Source of the DNA: Bacillota bacterium
Lineage (GTDB): Bacteria; Bacillota; Clostridia; Clostridiales; Clostridiaceae
DNA: 64,000 nucleotides
Reading direction: 5' to 3'
NCBI GenBank assembly: GCA_023424785.1
Contig: JAFADP010000031.1
Span: 1 to 64,000 of the forward strand
Part shown: piece after piece, positions 16,097 through 25,924 of the stretch
Position numbering within the stretch: position 1 is the stretch's first letter
Layout: the number at the start of each line of letters is the position of its first letter
Translations under genes and position numbers: made by a program
Notes under the pieces: model-generated
Told to the model about the DNA's origin: nothing
What the model saw: the letters and a program-made list of their open reading frames with translations, nothing else
Databases searched by the model: none

Positions 16097-16934
16097 TCCA
16101 GTTTTGAAAAATGAATCAAAGTTAGTTACTAGAAGTATTAGGTTTACATTAGTTTTATTATTTTATATAGGACTTTTATCTACTGCAGGAATAATAGTAT
16201 TTACATCAAGAATAAATTCTTATTACTCACAAGGAATGTACTTAGAATCTGTTACTATAACATATACTGTTTTAGCAATAATTCAAGCAGCATTATTAAT
16301 GTTTATTGTACCATCATTAGTTGCAACATCAATATGTGGAGAAAGAGAAAAACAAACATTAGATGTACTTTTATCAACAACAATGTCACCTTTATCTATA
16401 GTATTTGGAAAGTTATTTGCATCTGTTAATAGAGTAATACTACTTATAATATGCGCAATACCTGTGTATTCCCTAAGCTTGTTAATAGGTGGGGTTAGTA
16501 TAAGAAATATAATAGAGTTAAGCATTTTCTTCATAGTTACTACTATATTTGTTGGATCAATAGGAATATATATATCAACTAGAATGAAAACATCTAAGAC
16601 ATCAACAGTAGTTACTTATTTTTTAGTATTAGTTATTTTTGTAGGTATAGTAATAGGAACATTTATCTATATAAGTTATAAATATAGATATGGGAGTGAT
16701 ATTCCAGATTTTCCCGTTGTAGCATATTTAAGTCCAACCTTTGGTTTTATGAGCTTGCTTGAAAAGCAAATTGGAACACAAATTTTCTTCATTGGAAGTG
16801 ACTTTGAGGGGGCAATGCAATATGGGTACATTATTTCTATAGTATTTCAATTAGTACTAAGTGTTATATTTATTCTTTTATCAGCTTATAAATTAAATCC
16901 CATTAATAAAAAGAAATTAATTAAAAATAAATAG
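16086..16934 (+). CDS. ABC-2 type permease
   Basis: 282 aa with about six hydrophobic segments. It contains the ABC-2 permease coupling region GEREKQTLDVLLSTTMSPLSI, where ABC-2 permeases contact their ATPase. It overlaps the ATPase gene by 11 bases and starts on ATG 16086. Such permeases dimerise to export lipids, polymers, peptides or drugs. GldF-like use, where the transporter powers or places an envelope machine, is possible by analogy only. Confidence 0.9.
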   Translation: MRINPVLKNESKLVTRSIRFTLVLLFYIGLLSTAGIIVFTSRINSYYSQGMYLESVTITYTVLAIIQAALLMFIVPSLVATSICGEREKQTLDVLLSTTMSPLSIVFGKLFASVNRVILLIICAIPVYSLSLLIGGVSIRNIIELSIFFIVTTIFVGSIGIYISTRMKTSKTSTVVTYFLVLVIFVGIVIGTFIYISYKYRYGSDIPDFPVVAYLSPTFGFMSLLEKQIGTQIFFIGSDFEGAMQYGYIISIVFQLVLSVIFILLSAYKLNPINKKKLIKNK

Positions 16935-16942
16935 GTGATTAG

Positions 16943-18496
16943 ATGGAGGACTTAAATAAAAAAATAAAATCTTTTATAAAGCTCTATGGAAGAAAAATAA
17001 GATTAAATTTTATTTTAGATAAACTATTAATAGGTTTTTTACTATCATTAATCACTTCTCTTATTATACTTATAATATCTATATTTATTACACTTAAATA
17101 CTCTTATACATTAATATTTTCATTAAGTATATTAATAATTTTAGGTAGCTTTATATATAGCATTATAAAGCTACCTAAAGAAAAAGAAATAGCATTAATA
17201 ATTGATTCTAAAGGTCTTCATGAAAGAGTAATAACAGCATTAGAATTACAGAATGATAATTCAGAATTGGCTATTTCTCAAAAGGAAGATACTTTAAATA
17301 AACTAAGAAATTTTAACCATAAAAAATATTTTAGGTTAAAAATAGATAAGAAAAAGTTTTATAAAGCAATAATATTAATTGTAATGTGTATAATAACCTT
17401 CTTCATACCATCATCTTCAAAAACTCAAGCAAGAGAATTAAGAAGATTTGATGAAGGGAAGAAGGCCATTATTAATAATGTAGAGAGAGAGAAAAAAGCT
17501 ATTGAAAAAAGTAATGAGTTAAGTAAAGAAGAAAAGAAAAAGCTACAGGAAATTCTTGAACAAGCAAAAAAAGAGTTAAAGGATTTAGAAAACAATAAGG
17601 ATATAAATAAGTTTTTAGAAAGATTAGGAATGAAGTTAGATAATTTAAAAAATGAGGTAAGTTCTGAAGAGGGTAAGAAGTTAATAGAATCTTTAAAGAA
17701 AAGTTTATTAGAAGAAAGTATGAATAAAATAAAGGAACAGGCTCAAAAGGATTTAAATAATTTAAATGAAAATCTAAATAAAAGTGAAAAAGGAAAGGAA
17801 ATTTCAGAAGCTTTAAATTCAGGTAATAAAGAGACTTTAGAAAATAAACTTACTGATATAAATAATTCATTAAGTTCTATGAGTGAAAATGAAAAAATAG
17901 GGTTATCTAATGCCTTACAAGAAGCAGCAGAAAATTTAAGTGATGAAGATTTACAGCAATTGTTACAACAAGCATCAGAAGGAGTAATGAATGGAGAAAT
18001 AGATGTATTAGAACTGGCAGATGCATTAGCGGCTTTAAGTAATTCATCTCAAGGAAATAATAATAATTCAGGAAATGGGTCAGGAAATGGTAGCGGATCA
18101 GGTGCAGGAAAAGGATCAGGCTCAGGAAGTGGTTCAGGTTCTGGAAGTGGCTCAGGTTCTGGAAGTGGCTCAGGTTCTGGAAGCGGAAGTGGAGCTGGGT
18201 GGAATACTGGAAGTAAAGTTGGAAAGGAAAATACTAATGCTCCAACTTCAGGAGAAGAAGTTTATATACCAGGAAGAGAAGTTGGTAATGATGGTAATTT
18301 AACTGGAAATAAAAATTCTACAGGAAACTCTAAATCAGTTGAAACTCAAAATGGTTTAAACTTATCCGGAGAAAAGAAAAATTATAACGAAGTAATAGGA
18401 GATTATAGTCAAAAGGAATTAGATTCTCTAGATAATTCAACACTACCACAAAACATGAAAGATATAATAAAAGATTATTTTGAGGGATTAAATTAA
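16943..18496 (+). CDS. membrane-anchored coiled-coil protein with Gly-Ser repeat tract
   Basis: 517 aa. Two membrane segments near residues 25-75 and a third near 135-155 (KAIILIVMCIITFFIPSSS) are followed by ~200 residues of charged helix (EKKAIEKSNELSKEEKKKLQEI and on). A low-complexity Gly-Ser tract of ~40 residues comes next, then a polar tail. This resembles the large DUF4175-like coiled-coil proteins encoded beside MoxR/VWA genes, but the identity is not certain. The start follows ATAGGTGATTAG. The Gly-Ser tract is coded by 18-bp tandem repeats that could vary in number. Confidence 0.7.
   Translation: MEDLNKKIKSFIKLYGRKIRLNFILDKLLIGFLLSLITSLIILIISIFITLKYSYTLIFSLSILIILGSFIYSIIKLPKEKEIALIIDSKGLHERVITALELQNDNSELAISQKEDTLNKLRNFNHKKYFRLKIDKKKFYKAIILIVMCIITFFIPSSSKTQARELRRFDEGKKAIINNVEREKKAIEKSNELSKEEKKKLQEILEQAKKELKDLENNKDINKFLERLGMKLDNLKNEVSSEEGKKLIESLKKSLLEESMNKIKEQAQKDLNNLNENLNKSEKGKEISEALNSGNKETLENKLTDINNSLSSMSENEKIGLSNALQEAAENLSDEDLQQLLQQASEGVMNGEIDVLELADALAALSNSSQGNNNNSGNGSGNGSGSGAGKGSGSGSGSGSGSGSGSGSGSGSGSGSGAGWNTGSKVGKENTNAPTSGEEVYIPGREVGNDGNLTGNKNSTGNSKSVETQNGLNLSGEKKNYNEVIGDYSQKELDSLDNSTLPQNMKDIIKDYFEGLN
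18076..18195 (+). repeat. tandem repeat encoding (GSGSGS)n
   Basis: The 18-bp unit GGTTCTGGAAGTGGCTCA occurs at 18137-18154 and 18155-18172, with partial or degenerate copies on both sides. The copy number could change by slippage without altering frame. Confidence 0.85.
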
Positions 18497-18508
18497 GGGA
18501 GATAAGAT

Positions 18509-19471
18509 ATGGATGAAATATTAGAAAAGTTAAAGCTTTGTGAAGAAGAAATAGGTAAAGGAATAATAGGACAAAAAGAGATAATAAGAAGTGTTTTAAT
18601 TGCAATATTTTCAGGAGGAAATGTACTTTTAGAAGGTATGCCTGGACTTGGAAAAACCCAACTTGTTAAGACAATTTCAAAGGTATTAAATTTAAAGTTT
18701 TCAAGAATACAGTTTACTCCAGATTTAATGCCAGCAGATGTTGTAGGTACAAATTTAATAGTTAAAGAAAATGATTCTACAAAATTTAAATTTGAAGAAG
18801 GTCCTGTATTTACAAATTTACTTTTAGCAGATGAAATTAATAGAGCAACGCCAAAAACTCAAGCAGCACTTCTTGAAGCAATGGGAGAAAAAAGTGTAAC
18901 AGTAGGTAAAACAACATATAATATGCCAGAGCCTTTTATGGTACTTGCAACACAAAATCCAATAGAACAAGAAGGTACTTACCCTCTTCCAGAAGCTCAA
19001 TTAGATAGATTTCAGTTTAAGGTTAAAGTAGACTTTCCAACATTAGATGAATTAAGTAAGATAATGGACTTAACTTTAAGTAATGAAGAAGTTAAAATAA
19101 ATTCTGTTTTAGATGATAAAGAAATTATGAAAATAAGAGAAGCTATAAAAGAAGTTCCAATGGCAGATGCAGTAAAGGAATATGCTTTGAAAATAATTTT
19201 AGCTACTCACCCAGAAATAGAAACAGGACATGAACTTGTTAAACAATATGTAGAAGTAGGGGCAAGTCCAAGAGCTGCTCAAGGATTATTTAGTGGGGCT
19301 AAGGTTAGAGCTGTAATGGAAGGAAGATATAATGTTTCTTTTGATGATATAAAAGCTATAGCATATCCAGTATTAAGACATAGAATAGTTTTAAACTTTG
19401 AAGGAATAACAGAAGGAATAACAGAGGAAGAAATTATAACTAAAATACTTGAAGACTTAAAGGTTGTATAG
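18509..19471 (+). CDS. MoxR-family AAA+ ATPase
   Basis: 320 aa. Walker A GMPGLGKT (43-50), Walker B LLLADE (104-109), the MoxR hallmark ATQNPIEQEGTYPLPEAQ and an arginine-rich sensor region LDRFQFK. MoxR ATPases act as chaperone-like assembly factors, usually for VWA proteins with a MIDAS metal site, which are encoded just downstream. The start is ATG 18509 after AAGGGAGATAAG. It is followed after 2 bases by the DUF58 gene, the usual order (MoxR-DUF58-VWA). Confidence 0.95.
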   Translation: MDEILEKLKLCEEEIGKGIIGQKEIIRSVLIAIFSGGNVLLEGMPGLGKTQLVKTISKVLNLKFSRIQFTPDLMPADVVGTNLIVKENDSTKFKFEEGPVFTNLLLADEINRATPKTQAALLEAMGEKSVTVGKTTYNMPEPFMVLATQNPIEQEGTYPLPEAQLDRFQFKVKVDFPTLDELSKIMDLTLSNEEVKINSVLDDKEIMKIREAIKEVPMADAVKEYALKIILATHPEIETGHELVKQYVEVGASPRAAQGLFSGAKVRAVMEGRYNVSFDDIKAIAYPVLRHRIVLNFEGITEGITEEEIITKILEDLKVV

Positions 19472-19473
19472 AT

Positions 19474-20358
19474 ATGGAAAGTAAAATTTTTAATGAGGAC
19501 TTTTTTAAAAAGCTAAATAAAATTCATTTAAATTTGAATCTTAAAATATCAAAGGGGTATCAAGGGGGAAGAAAGTCCCAAGCAAAAGGGGTATCTGTAG
19601 AATTTTCTGATTTTAGAGAGTATGTTCCAGGAGATGATTTTAGAAGAATTGACTGGAATGCCTATGGAAGGTTAGATAAATTATTTATAAAAGTTTTTAT
19701 GGAAGAAAGAGAAGCTGTTTTTAATATATTCTTAGATAAAAGTAAGTCTATGGATTACGGTGAGAAGAATAAAAAGAATACATCTCTTCAAGTTGTAGGT
19801 GCTTTAAGTTATATAGCTTTAAATAATTTAGATAGAGTAAATGTAAATATTATAGAAGAGGATAAGTTGTATGAATTAAAAGGTGGTACAGGGAAAAAAG
19901 GCTTCCAAAGTATATTAAAACAACTTGAAACTTTAGAGTTTAGTGGAAAAACAAAGCTTTCAGACTCTATAACTAAAAGAAGAATAAATAATAAAGGTGT
20001 ATCTATAATAATATCTGATTTCTTTTGTAATGAAGGGCTAGATACTCTTGAGCAAGGATTAAAATATTTAGCATATAAAAAGCAAGAAATAGTTTTAGTT
20101 CAAGTACTTTGTGAAGAAGAAATAAATCCAAGCATTGAAGATGAAGTTACTTTAATAGATAAGGAAACAGGAGAAAATATAAAATTAAGTATAAACTCAA
20201 AAGTAATAGAAGAGTATAAAAAAGCCTTAAAAGATTTTAATAATAAGCTAGAAAAACTAGTTAAGAAATATAATGGAAAAGTTATTTTTACAAATACAAA
20301 CATGAGCTTAGAGGAAATAATTCTAGGGGAATTTGGAAGAAATAGAGTTATTAATTAA
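19474..20358 (+). CDS. DUF58 domain protein
   Basis: 294 aa with the DUF58 core REYVPGDDFRRIDWNAYGR near residues 49-67, followed by a VWA-like half with FLDKSKSMDYG (a DxSxS MIDAS-like motif). No membrane segment is visible, so it is probably soluble. In many bacteria this protein works with MoxR on substrates with VWA domains. It is co-transcribed, 2 bases after moxR and 14 bases before the next gene. Confidence 0.92.
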   Translation: MESKIFNEDFFKKLNKIHLNLNLKISKGYQGGRKSQAKGVSVEFSDFREYVPGDDFRRIDWNAYGRLDKLFIKVFMEEREAVFNIFLDKSKSMDYGEKNKKNTSLQVVGALSYIALNNLDRVNVNIIEEDKLYELKGGTGKKGFQSILKQLETLEFSGKTKLSDSITKRRINNKGVSIIISDFFCNEGLDTLEQGLKYLAYKKQEIVLVQVLCEEEINPSIEDEVTLIDKETGENIKLSINSKVIEEYKKALKDFNNKLEKLVKKYNGKVIFTNTNMSLEEIILGEFGRNRVIN

Positions 20359-20372
20359 AAGGAGGGGGAAGA

Positions 20373-22139
20373 GTGGGGATAAGTAATTTATGGCCATTAG
20401 TTTTAAGTGTAAGTATACCAATGGTTATAGCACTATATATATTAAAAAGAAAATACAAAGAAAAAGAAATTTCATCTTCTCTTTTGTGGATGGAGGCTTA
20501 TAAAAATTCAATAGCTAATACTCCATGGGAAAAACTTAAGGTTAATATTATGATGTTTCTTCAGATAATAGTATTATTACTACTTATATTTGCTCTTATG
20601 AATCCATTTTTAAATATAGGAGGAAAGACCTATAAAAATTTAATAGTTGTTATTGATAATACTGCAAGTATGAGTACTCTATATAAAGAAGATAAAACTA
20701 GACTTAATGAAGCAAAGAGAATTGTTAAAGAATATATATCATCTATTAAAGAAGATACTGAAAATTATATAATTTCATACAATGGAAGTGGAAACTATAA
20801 TATGGTTAGTGATTTAGATGATATAAATCAAGGTTATGGTAGTGGAGCTGTATCTGATGTATTATCATATGTTAAAGCATTAGGAGAAGGTCTTGAAGGA
20901 TATGAAGTTTTAGTTATAACAGATAAAAATTTAGATTTAGGAGAAATTAATGGAACTGTAGTATCCTTAGCTAATAGTGGAGAAAATGCAAGTATAACAA
21001 ACTTGGCTCATAAGTTTACAGATGATGGAATTAAAATAATAGCAACTATAAAAAATAACGGAGATTCTGATTATAGTGGAGATTTTTCATTATATGGAGA
21101 AGATAATTTGTTAGAAGTAAAAACTGTTGAGCTTACTAAAGGTGAAAGTATAACATTAAATTATACCTATGAAGATCTTAACTATAAATATTTAAAAGGA
21201 GAACTTTCAAAAAATGATTTAGTAAGTGGAGATAATACTTATTACGATGTTATTGGAAGTAATAAAGAGAAAAAAATATTATTAATAACAGAGAAAAATG
21301 TATTCTTAGAAAAAAGTTTTAGTAACTTAGAAAATGTAAGTTTATATAAAACAAATGATGTTAATAATATACCAAATGAAGAATATGATTTATATGTATT
21401 TGATAATGTTACTCCTAAAATTATGCCAAAGTCAGGAGGATTACTATTTATAAACCCTGAAAGTAATGAGTTTTTTAATTTAGAAAATATATCAGAAACT
21501 AAAGAAGGAATGTCTGTTGAAGAAGAACTTCCAACTTATCTTAAAAATATGAGTTTTGTAATTTCAGATTATAAAAAAATAGAAGTACCGTACTATGGAA
21601 AAGCCCTATTAAAAGCAGGAAATGATACTGTTGCTTTTGTAGGAGAAGTAGATGGAAGAAGTATAGGGGCAATAGGTTTTGATATTCATAATAGTGATAT
21701 AGCTCTAAAAAAAGAGTTTCCAGTATTTATGTATGAATTAGAAGAAATGATGATAAATTCAGGTGCATTATATAAAAATAACTTTACTTGTGGTGATGAA
21801 ATTGTAGTAAAGGGAAGTACAGAAAGTGAAGAAATAAAAATAACTACTCCTAATAAAGAAACTACTAAAATAAATAGAGGAGAATCTTATGAAAATTATT
21901 CGTCTCTAGGAATTTATAAGTTAAAAGAAGTAATTGGTGAAGAAGATAAAGAAGAGCTATTTTCAATAAATTACCCTTCAGAAGAAAGTATAGTTGATAA
22001 TGAAGTAGTTGGTGAAAATAGCAATGAAAAAGAACAAAGTAAAATTTTAAAGAAAGGTTTAAGTTTAAGTCCAATAATATTATTAGGAGCAATAGTACTT
22101 TTATTAATAGAATGGATATTATACTTAAAAGGAAATTAA
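20373..22139 (+). CDS. BatA-like membrane protein with VWA domain
   Basis: 588 aa. The N-terminal BatA/aerotolerance region (about 1-80) has two membrane segments (WPLVLSVSIPMVIALYIL and MMFLQIIVLLLLIFALMNPF). A VWA-like domain with VVIDNTASMS (a MIDAS variant, DxTxS) follows, then a CARDB-like beta region. A further membrane segment lies at the very C-terminus (LSPIILLGAIVLLLIEWILYL). The start is GTG 20373 behind AAGGAGGGGG. It is the likely client of the MoxR ATPase, displayed outside the membrane. Bat proteins were linked to oxygen tolerance in Bacteroides; that role here is conjecture. Confidence 0.85.
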   Translation: MGISNLWPLVLSVSIPMVIALYILKRKYKEKEISSSLLWMEAYKNSIANTPWEKLKVNIMMFLQIIVLLLLIFALMNPFLNIGGKTYKNLIVVIDNTASMSTLYKEDKTRLNEAKRIVKEYISSIKEDTENYIISYNGSGNYNMVSDLDDINQGYGSGAVSDVLSYVKALGEGLEGYEVLVITDKNLDLGEINGTVVSLANSGENASITNLAHKFTDDGIKIIATIKNNGDSDYSGDFSLYGEDNLLEVKTVELTKGESITLNYTYEDLNYKYLKGELSKNDLVSGDNTYYDVIGSNKEKKILLITEKNVFLEKSFSNLENVSLYKTNDVNNIPNEEYDLYVFDNVTPKIMPKSGGLLFINPESNEFFNLENISETKEGMSVEEELPTYLKNMSFVISDYKKIEVPYYGKALLKAGNDTVAFVGEVDGRSIGAIGFDIHNSDIALKKEFPVFMYELEEMMINSGALYKNNFTCGDEIVVKGSTESEEIKITTPNKETTKINRGESYENYSSLGIYKLKEVIGEEDKEELFSINYPSEESIVDNEVVGENSNEKEQSKILKKGLSLSPIILLGAIVLLLIEWILYLKGN

Positions 22140-22149
22140 GGTGAGTTAT

Positions 22150-24903
22150 ATGGGAATAGAGATTACAAGATTATATGCATTTATTCTAATACCAATTATT
22201 TTAATTTCAATGTACTTTGTTTTAAAAAAGTTTAATAAGTTAAGAAGAAATAATAAGGTCATTTTAATAAACAGAATAATAATTATACTTCTTATTATAA
22301 TAGGTATGGCAGATATAACATTATCTATAAGAGGGAAAAATATATCTACAGTATTTTTATTAGATATATCAGATAGTATGAGTGCATTTAAGGAAAATGG
22401 TATAGATTTTATAAACGAAGCACTGAATAATATTCCTAAAAATAATAAAGCAGGAGTAGTTGTATTTGGAGATAATTCTGCTATTGATAAAATTATGGAT
22501 GCTAAAGATGAGTATAGAGGAATAAAATCAGCGCCACTAGTAAGTGCAACTAATATTGAAGAAGCTATAAATACTTCTTTTTCATTATTTGATAAAAACG
22601 CATCAAAAAGAATAGTACTTATTACAGATGGAGAAGAAAATAAAGGAAACCTATTAAATACAATACCATTATTAAGTAAAGAGAATGTAGATTTAAAAGT
22701 GTATAAGGTTACTAATAAAAATGGTGATGAGGTATATGTAGAGGATGTAAAAGTTCCTGATAATATTTCAATTGGTGAAGAATTTGCAGTAAATATATCT
22801 ATACAATCCAATGTTCAAACAAAAGCTAAATTAACATTATTTTCTGGAAGAGAGAAAAAGGGTGAGCAAGAAGTAGAACTACAAAAAGGAAGTAATAATT
22901 TTGTATTTAAAGATGTTCAAACTACAGGTGGTTTTAAGTCTTATAGAGTTTTAATAGAAGCAGAAAGTGATACAAATAAAATAAATAATGAATATAGTTG
23001 TTACACTAATGTTATTTCTAAACCTAATATATTAGTTATAGAAGGAAGTAGTGGAAGTGCAACAGGAGTTATAGAAACATTAGATATATCAAGTTGTGAT
23101 TATAAAACTATATCTCCAACTAATGCACCAAGAACCTTAAATGAATTATTAGAATATAAAACTATAGTTATGTGTGATGTTCATAAGGATGACTTAAATG
23201 AAGGTTTTATGAATAACATAGAATCTTATGTTAAAGATTATGGTGGAGGTGTAGTTACTTTTGGAGGGGAGAATTCATATGCATTAGGAGGATATAGAAA
23301 TACTGCGCTAGAAAAAATTCTTCCAGTAAATATGGATAAGAAGGGGAAAAATGAAGTACCTTCAATAAGTATAAGTTTAATAATAGATAAATCAGGAAGC
23401 ATGTCATCTGGAAATGGAGAAGTTAGCAAATTAACACTAGCAAAGGAAGCTGCTATGAATGCATTAGAAAGTTTAAAAGAAGGAGATAAAATAAATGTTA
23501 TAGCCTTTGATGATACTTATCAAAATGTAGTAGAAATGCAGGATGCTTCTAAAAAAGATGACATAAAAGAAATGATTGCAGGAATATCTATAGGAGGAGG
23601 AACTTCTATATATCCAGCTTTAGAGCAAGGGTATAAGGCTCAATTAGATTCAGGGTGTAAAATAAAGCATATTGTTTTATTAACTGATGGACAAGATTCT
23701 TTTTCATTAAGTAATTATGAAGAACTAATAAAAAATATTAATAAGGCAGGAATAACTATTTCAACAGTATCTGTAGGCACAGATGCAGATACAAACCTTT
23801 TAGAAACTATATCTCAAAAAGGTAATGGAAGGTATTATCACACAGATCAATATACAGATATTCCAAGAATATTTGCAAAGGAAGTACTGTTATCTGCAGG
23901 AACTTATATAATAAATGAAGAATTTACTCCTGTAGTTTCAAGCAATAGTGAAATTTTAAGTGGGATTAATGTAAGTGAAGGAATACCTAATTTAAAAGGA
24001 TATATAGGAACATCAATAAAAGATACGGCTACAGAAATATTTACATCAAACCACGATGAACCAATACTTGCAAGTTATCGATATGGGCTTGGAAAAACAG
24101 TAAGCTGGACATCTGATATTAATGGACAATGGAGCAGCGATTACTTAACTTGGGATAAAGGAGCACAGTTAATAAAAAATACTATTTATTGGACAATTCC
24201 AGAGTTAAGTGATGAAGGAAAACTTTCTATAACTCAAGATGGAAATGAAGCAGTAATAGAATTTTATAGTGCTTCAACATCAGATAAAACAAAAATAAAA
24301 GCTGTTTATAATAATGAAGATGGTGAAGGTGGAGAATTAGAATTAACTCAAGATGAACCAGGAAAGTTTACAGGAAGAGTAAAAATAGGAGATACAGGTT
24401 TTTATACTTTTAATATTAGAGAAGAAGAGGATGGAAATATCATAAATAGCTATAATGGAGCCTTCTCAATGCAATATTCTGATGAGTATAAGTTTAATAA
24501 AAATAAAGAAAAGATTGATTCATTAGTAAGTGAAGTAAAAGGAACCTTTATAAACTTACCTAAAGACGTATTTAGTGGAGAACTTAAATTTGCTTATAAA
24601 AAGATAAATCTAACTAATATTGTTTTAGTAATAGCATTAATACTATTTTTCTTAGATATAGTTTATAGAAGGTTAAATTTAGATTTTTCTAAGTACTTCA
24701 AAAAGAAGAAGTTTGAAAAACATAAACTTAAGAAAGTTAATATAAAAGAAGAAAAGAAAAATATTAATGAAGAGATTTTAGTAACAGAAGAAGTTAATGA
24801 AAAGAAAAAAGTAAAAGAAAAGAAATCTAAACAAGATAAAAAGAAAAAAAAAGAAAACTTAGATGTTTCATCTTTATTAAATAAAAAGAAGAAATATGAA
24901 TAA
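22150..24903 (+). CDS. large membrane protein with two VWA domains and a GATase-like domain
   Basis: 917 aa. Two membrane segments (about 5-55) precede VWA-1 with the MIDAS motif FLLDISDSMS. A beta domain follows, then a class I GATase-like stretch (CDVHKDDLNEGF ... GGGVVTFGGENSYALGGY) and VWA-2 with IIDKSGSMSSG. It ends with a membrane segment (IVLVIALILFFLDIVY) and a ~70-residue Lys/Glu-rich cytoplasmic tail. The ATG at 22150 is preferred because AGGTGA sits 5 bases upstream; GTG 22141 remains possible. It is the last gene of the operon, followed by a strong terminator. The GATase-like part probably lacks catalysis: no nucleophile-elbow cysteine was noticed. Confidence 0.82.
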   Translation: MGIEITRLYAFILIPIILISMYFVLKKFNKLRRNNKVILINRIIIILLIIIGMADITLSIRGKNISTVFLLDISDSMSAFKENGIDFINEALNNIPKNNKAGVVVFGDNSAIDKIMDAKDEYRGIKSAPLVSATNIEEAINTSFSLFDKNASKRIVLITDGEENKGNLLNTIPLLSKENVDLKVYKVTNKNGDEVYVEDVKVPDNISIGEEFAVNISIQSNVQTKAKLTLFSGREKKGEQEVELQKGSNNFVFKDVQTTGGFKSYRVLIEAESDTNKINNEYSCYTNVISKPNILVIEGSSGSATGVIETLDISSCDYKTISPTNAPRTLNELLEYKTIVMCDVHKDDLNEGFMNNIESYVKDYGGGVVTFGGENSYALGGYRNTALEKILPVNMDKKGKNEVPSISISLIIDKSGSMSSGNGEVSKLTLAKEAAMNALESLKEGDKINVIAFDDTYQNVVEMQDASKKDDIKEMIAGISIGGGTSIYPALEQGYKAQLDSGCKIKHIVLLTDGQDSFSLSNYEELIKNINKAGITISTVSVGTDADTNLLETISQKGNGRYYHTDQYTDIPRIFAKEVLLSAGTYIINEEFTPVVSSNSEILSGINVSEGIPNLKGYIGTSIKDTATEIFTSNHDEPILASYRYGLGKTVSWTSDINGQWSSDYLTWDKGAQLIKNTIYWTIPELSDEGKLSITQDGNEAVIEFYSASTSDKTKIKAVYNNEDGEGGELELTQDEPGKFTGRVKIGDTGFYTFNIREEEDGNIINSYNGAFSMQYSDEYKFNKNKEKIDSLVSEVKGTFINLPKDVFSGELKFAYKKINLTNIVLVIALILFFLDIVYRRLNLDFSKYFKKKKFEKHKLKKVNIKEEKKNINEEILVTEEVNEKKKVKEKKSKQDKKKKKENLDVSSLLNKKKKYE

Positions 24904-24906
24904 GTT

Positions 24907-24952
24907 AAAAAGTAGCTATCTAAATTATAAAGTTTAGATAGCTACTTTTTTA
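24907..24952. terminator. bidirectional terminator, MoxR operon / SDR gene
   Basis: A perfect 18-bp stem AAAAAGTAGCTATCTAAA with its complement, an 8-nt loop and T-run/A-run flanks, between convergent genes. Confidence 0.9.
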
Positions 24953-25819
24953 TTAGCTATCTACCATTGTACCACCGTTAACATGAATAACTTGACCAGT
25001 TACATATGAAGAATCATCAGAGGCTAAGTAAACATAGGCAGGGGCTAATTCAAATGGCTGACCAGCTCTTTTCATTGGAACATCTGAACCAAAGTTAGCT
25101 ACTTCTTCAGCTGAGAAGCTTGATACAATAAGTGGAGTCCATATAGGACCAGGTGCTACAGCATTTACTCTTATATTTTCATCAACTAAAGATTGAGATA
25201 ATGACCTAGTTAAGGTGACTACAGCACCTTTTGTTGCAGAGTAATCTATAAGCCTAACATTATCTTGGTATGCTACAACAGAGGCAGTATTAACTATTGT
25301 ACTTCCTTTTTTCATGTAAGGAAGAGCTGTTTGTATAATATAAAACATAGGATATATGTTCACAGAGAAAGTAGTTTGTATTTGGCAAGAAGATATGTTA
25401 TTTATACTACTTTGGGTAAATTGTACACCAGCATTATTTATTAATATATCTAAACAATTAAAATGTTTAATAGTTTCATCTACTATTTTTGAACATACAT
25501 CTTTATTAGAAATATCTCCAGGAATTAATATGCATTCTCCTCCATAATGCTCGATATATTTTTTTGTTAATTTAGCATCATCATCTTCATAAAGATAAGA
25601 TATAGCTAAATTTGCACCTTCCTTAGCAAAAGCAATTGCAACAGCTCTTCCTATACCACTATCTCCACCAGTTATTAATGCAACTTTATTTTTTAGTTTT
25701 CCACTACCTTTATAATCAGGATTATCAAAAATAGGAGGCGGATACATTAATGATTCGATTCCAGGTTGTATGCATTGATGTTGAGGTGGAAAGCTTCTTG
25801 GTAATTTATCAAAATCCAT
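24953..25819 (-). CDS. SDR-family oxidoreductase (general stress type)
   Basis: 288 aa. The Rossmann motif TGGDSGIGRA binds NAD(P). The catalytic Ser region NTASVV and YSATKGAVV (YxxxK) follow, with INNAGVQF as the NAG motif. The ~40-residue N-terminal extension (FPPQHQCIQPGIESLMYPPP) is typical of the YhdF/YhxC/GSP39 group of putative general stress dehydrogenases. Substrate unknown. The ATG has TTAGGAGAAGTG upstream. It is a single-gene unit, divergent from the FAD-Rieske gene. Confidence 0.92.
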   Translation of the reverse strand: MDFDKLPRSFPPQHQCIQPGIESLMYPPPIFDNPDYKGSGKLKNKVALITGGDSGIGRAVAIAFAKEGANLAISYLYEDDDAKLTKKYIEHYGGECILIPGDISNKDVCSKIVDETIKHFNCLDILINNAGVQFTQSSINNISSCQIQTTFSVNIYPMFYIIQTALPYMKKGSTIVNTASVVAYQDNVRLIDYSATKGAVVTLTRSLSQSLVDENIRVNAVAPGPIWTPLIVSSFSAEEVANFGSDVPMKRAGQPFELAPAYVYLASDDSSYVTGQVIHVNGGTMVDS

Positions 25820-25924
25820 ACACTTCTCCTAATATATTTTTTACAGTTTATTATATGTAGTTAGTTTATTAATATGAGAGATTAAATTATAAGAAAAATG
25901 GAATAATAATTTTGAGGTGATGAA

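Noticed and set aside
18075..18302. ORF of V-L-E-V-A-Q repeats overlapping the Gly-Ser tract
   Set aside because: Alternate frame of the 18-bp repeat; low complexity is inherited from the real gene.
22146..22811. 221-codon minus-strand ORF inside the double-VWA gene
   Set aside because: Antisense shadow with no ribosome site; the plus strand has clear VWA motifs in this interval.
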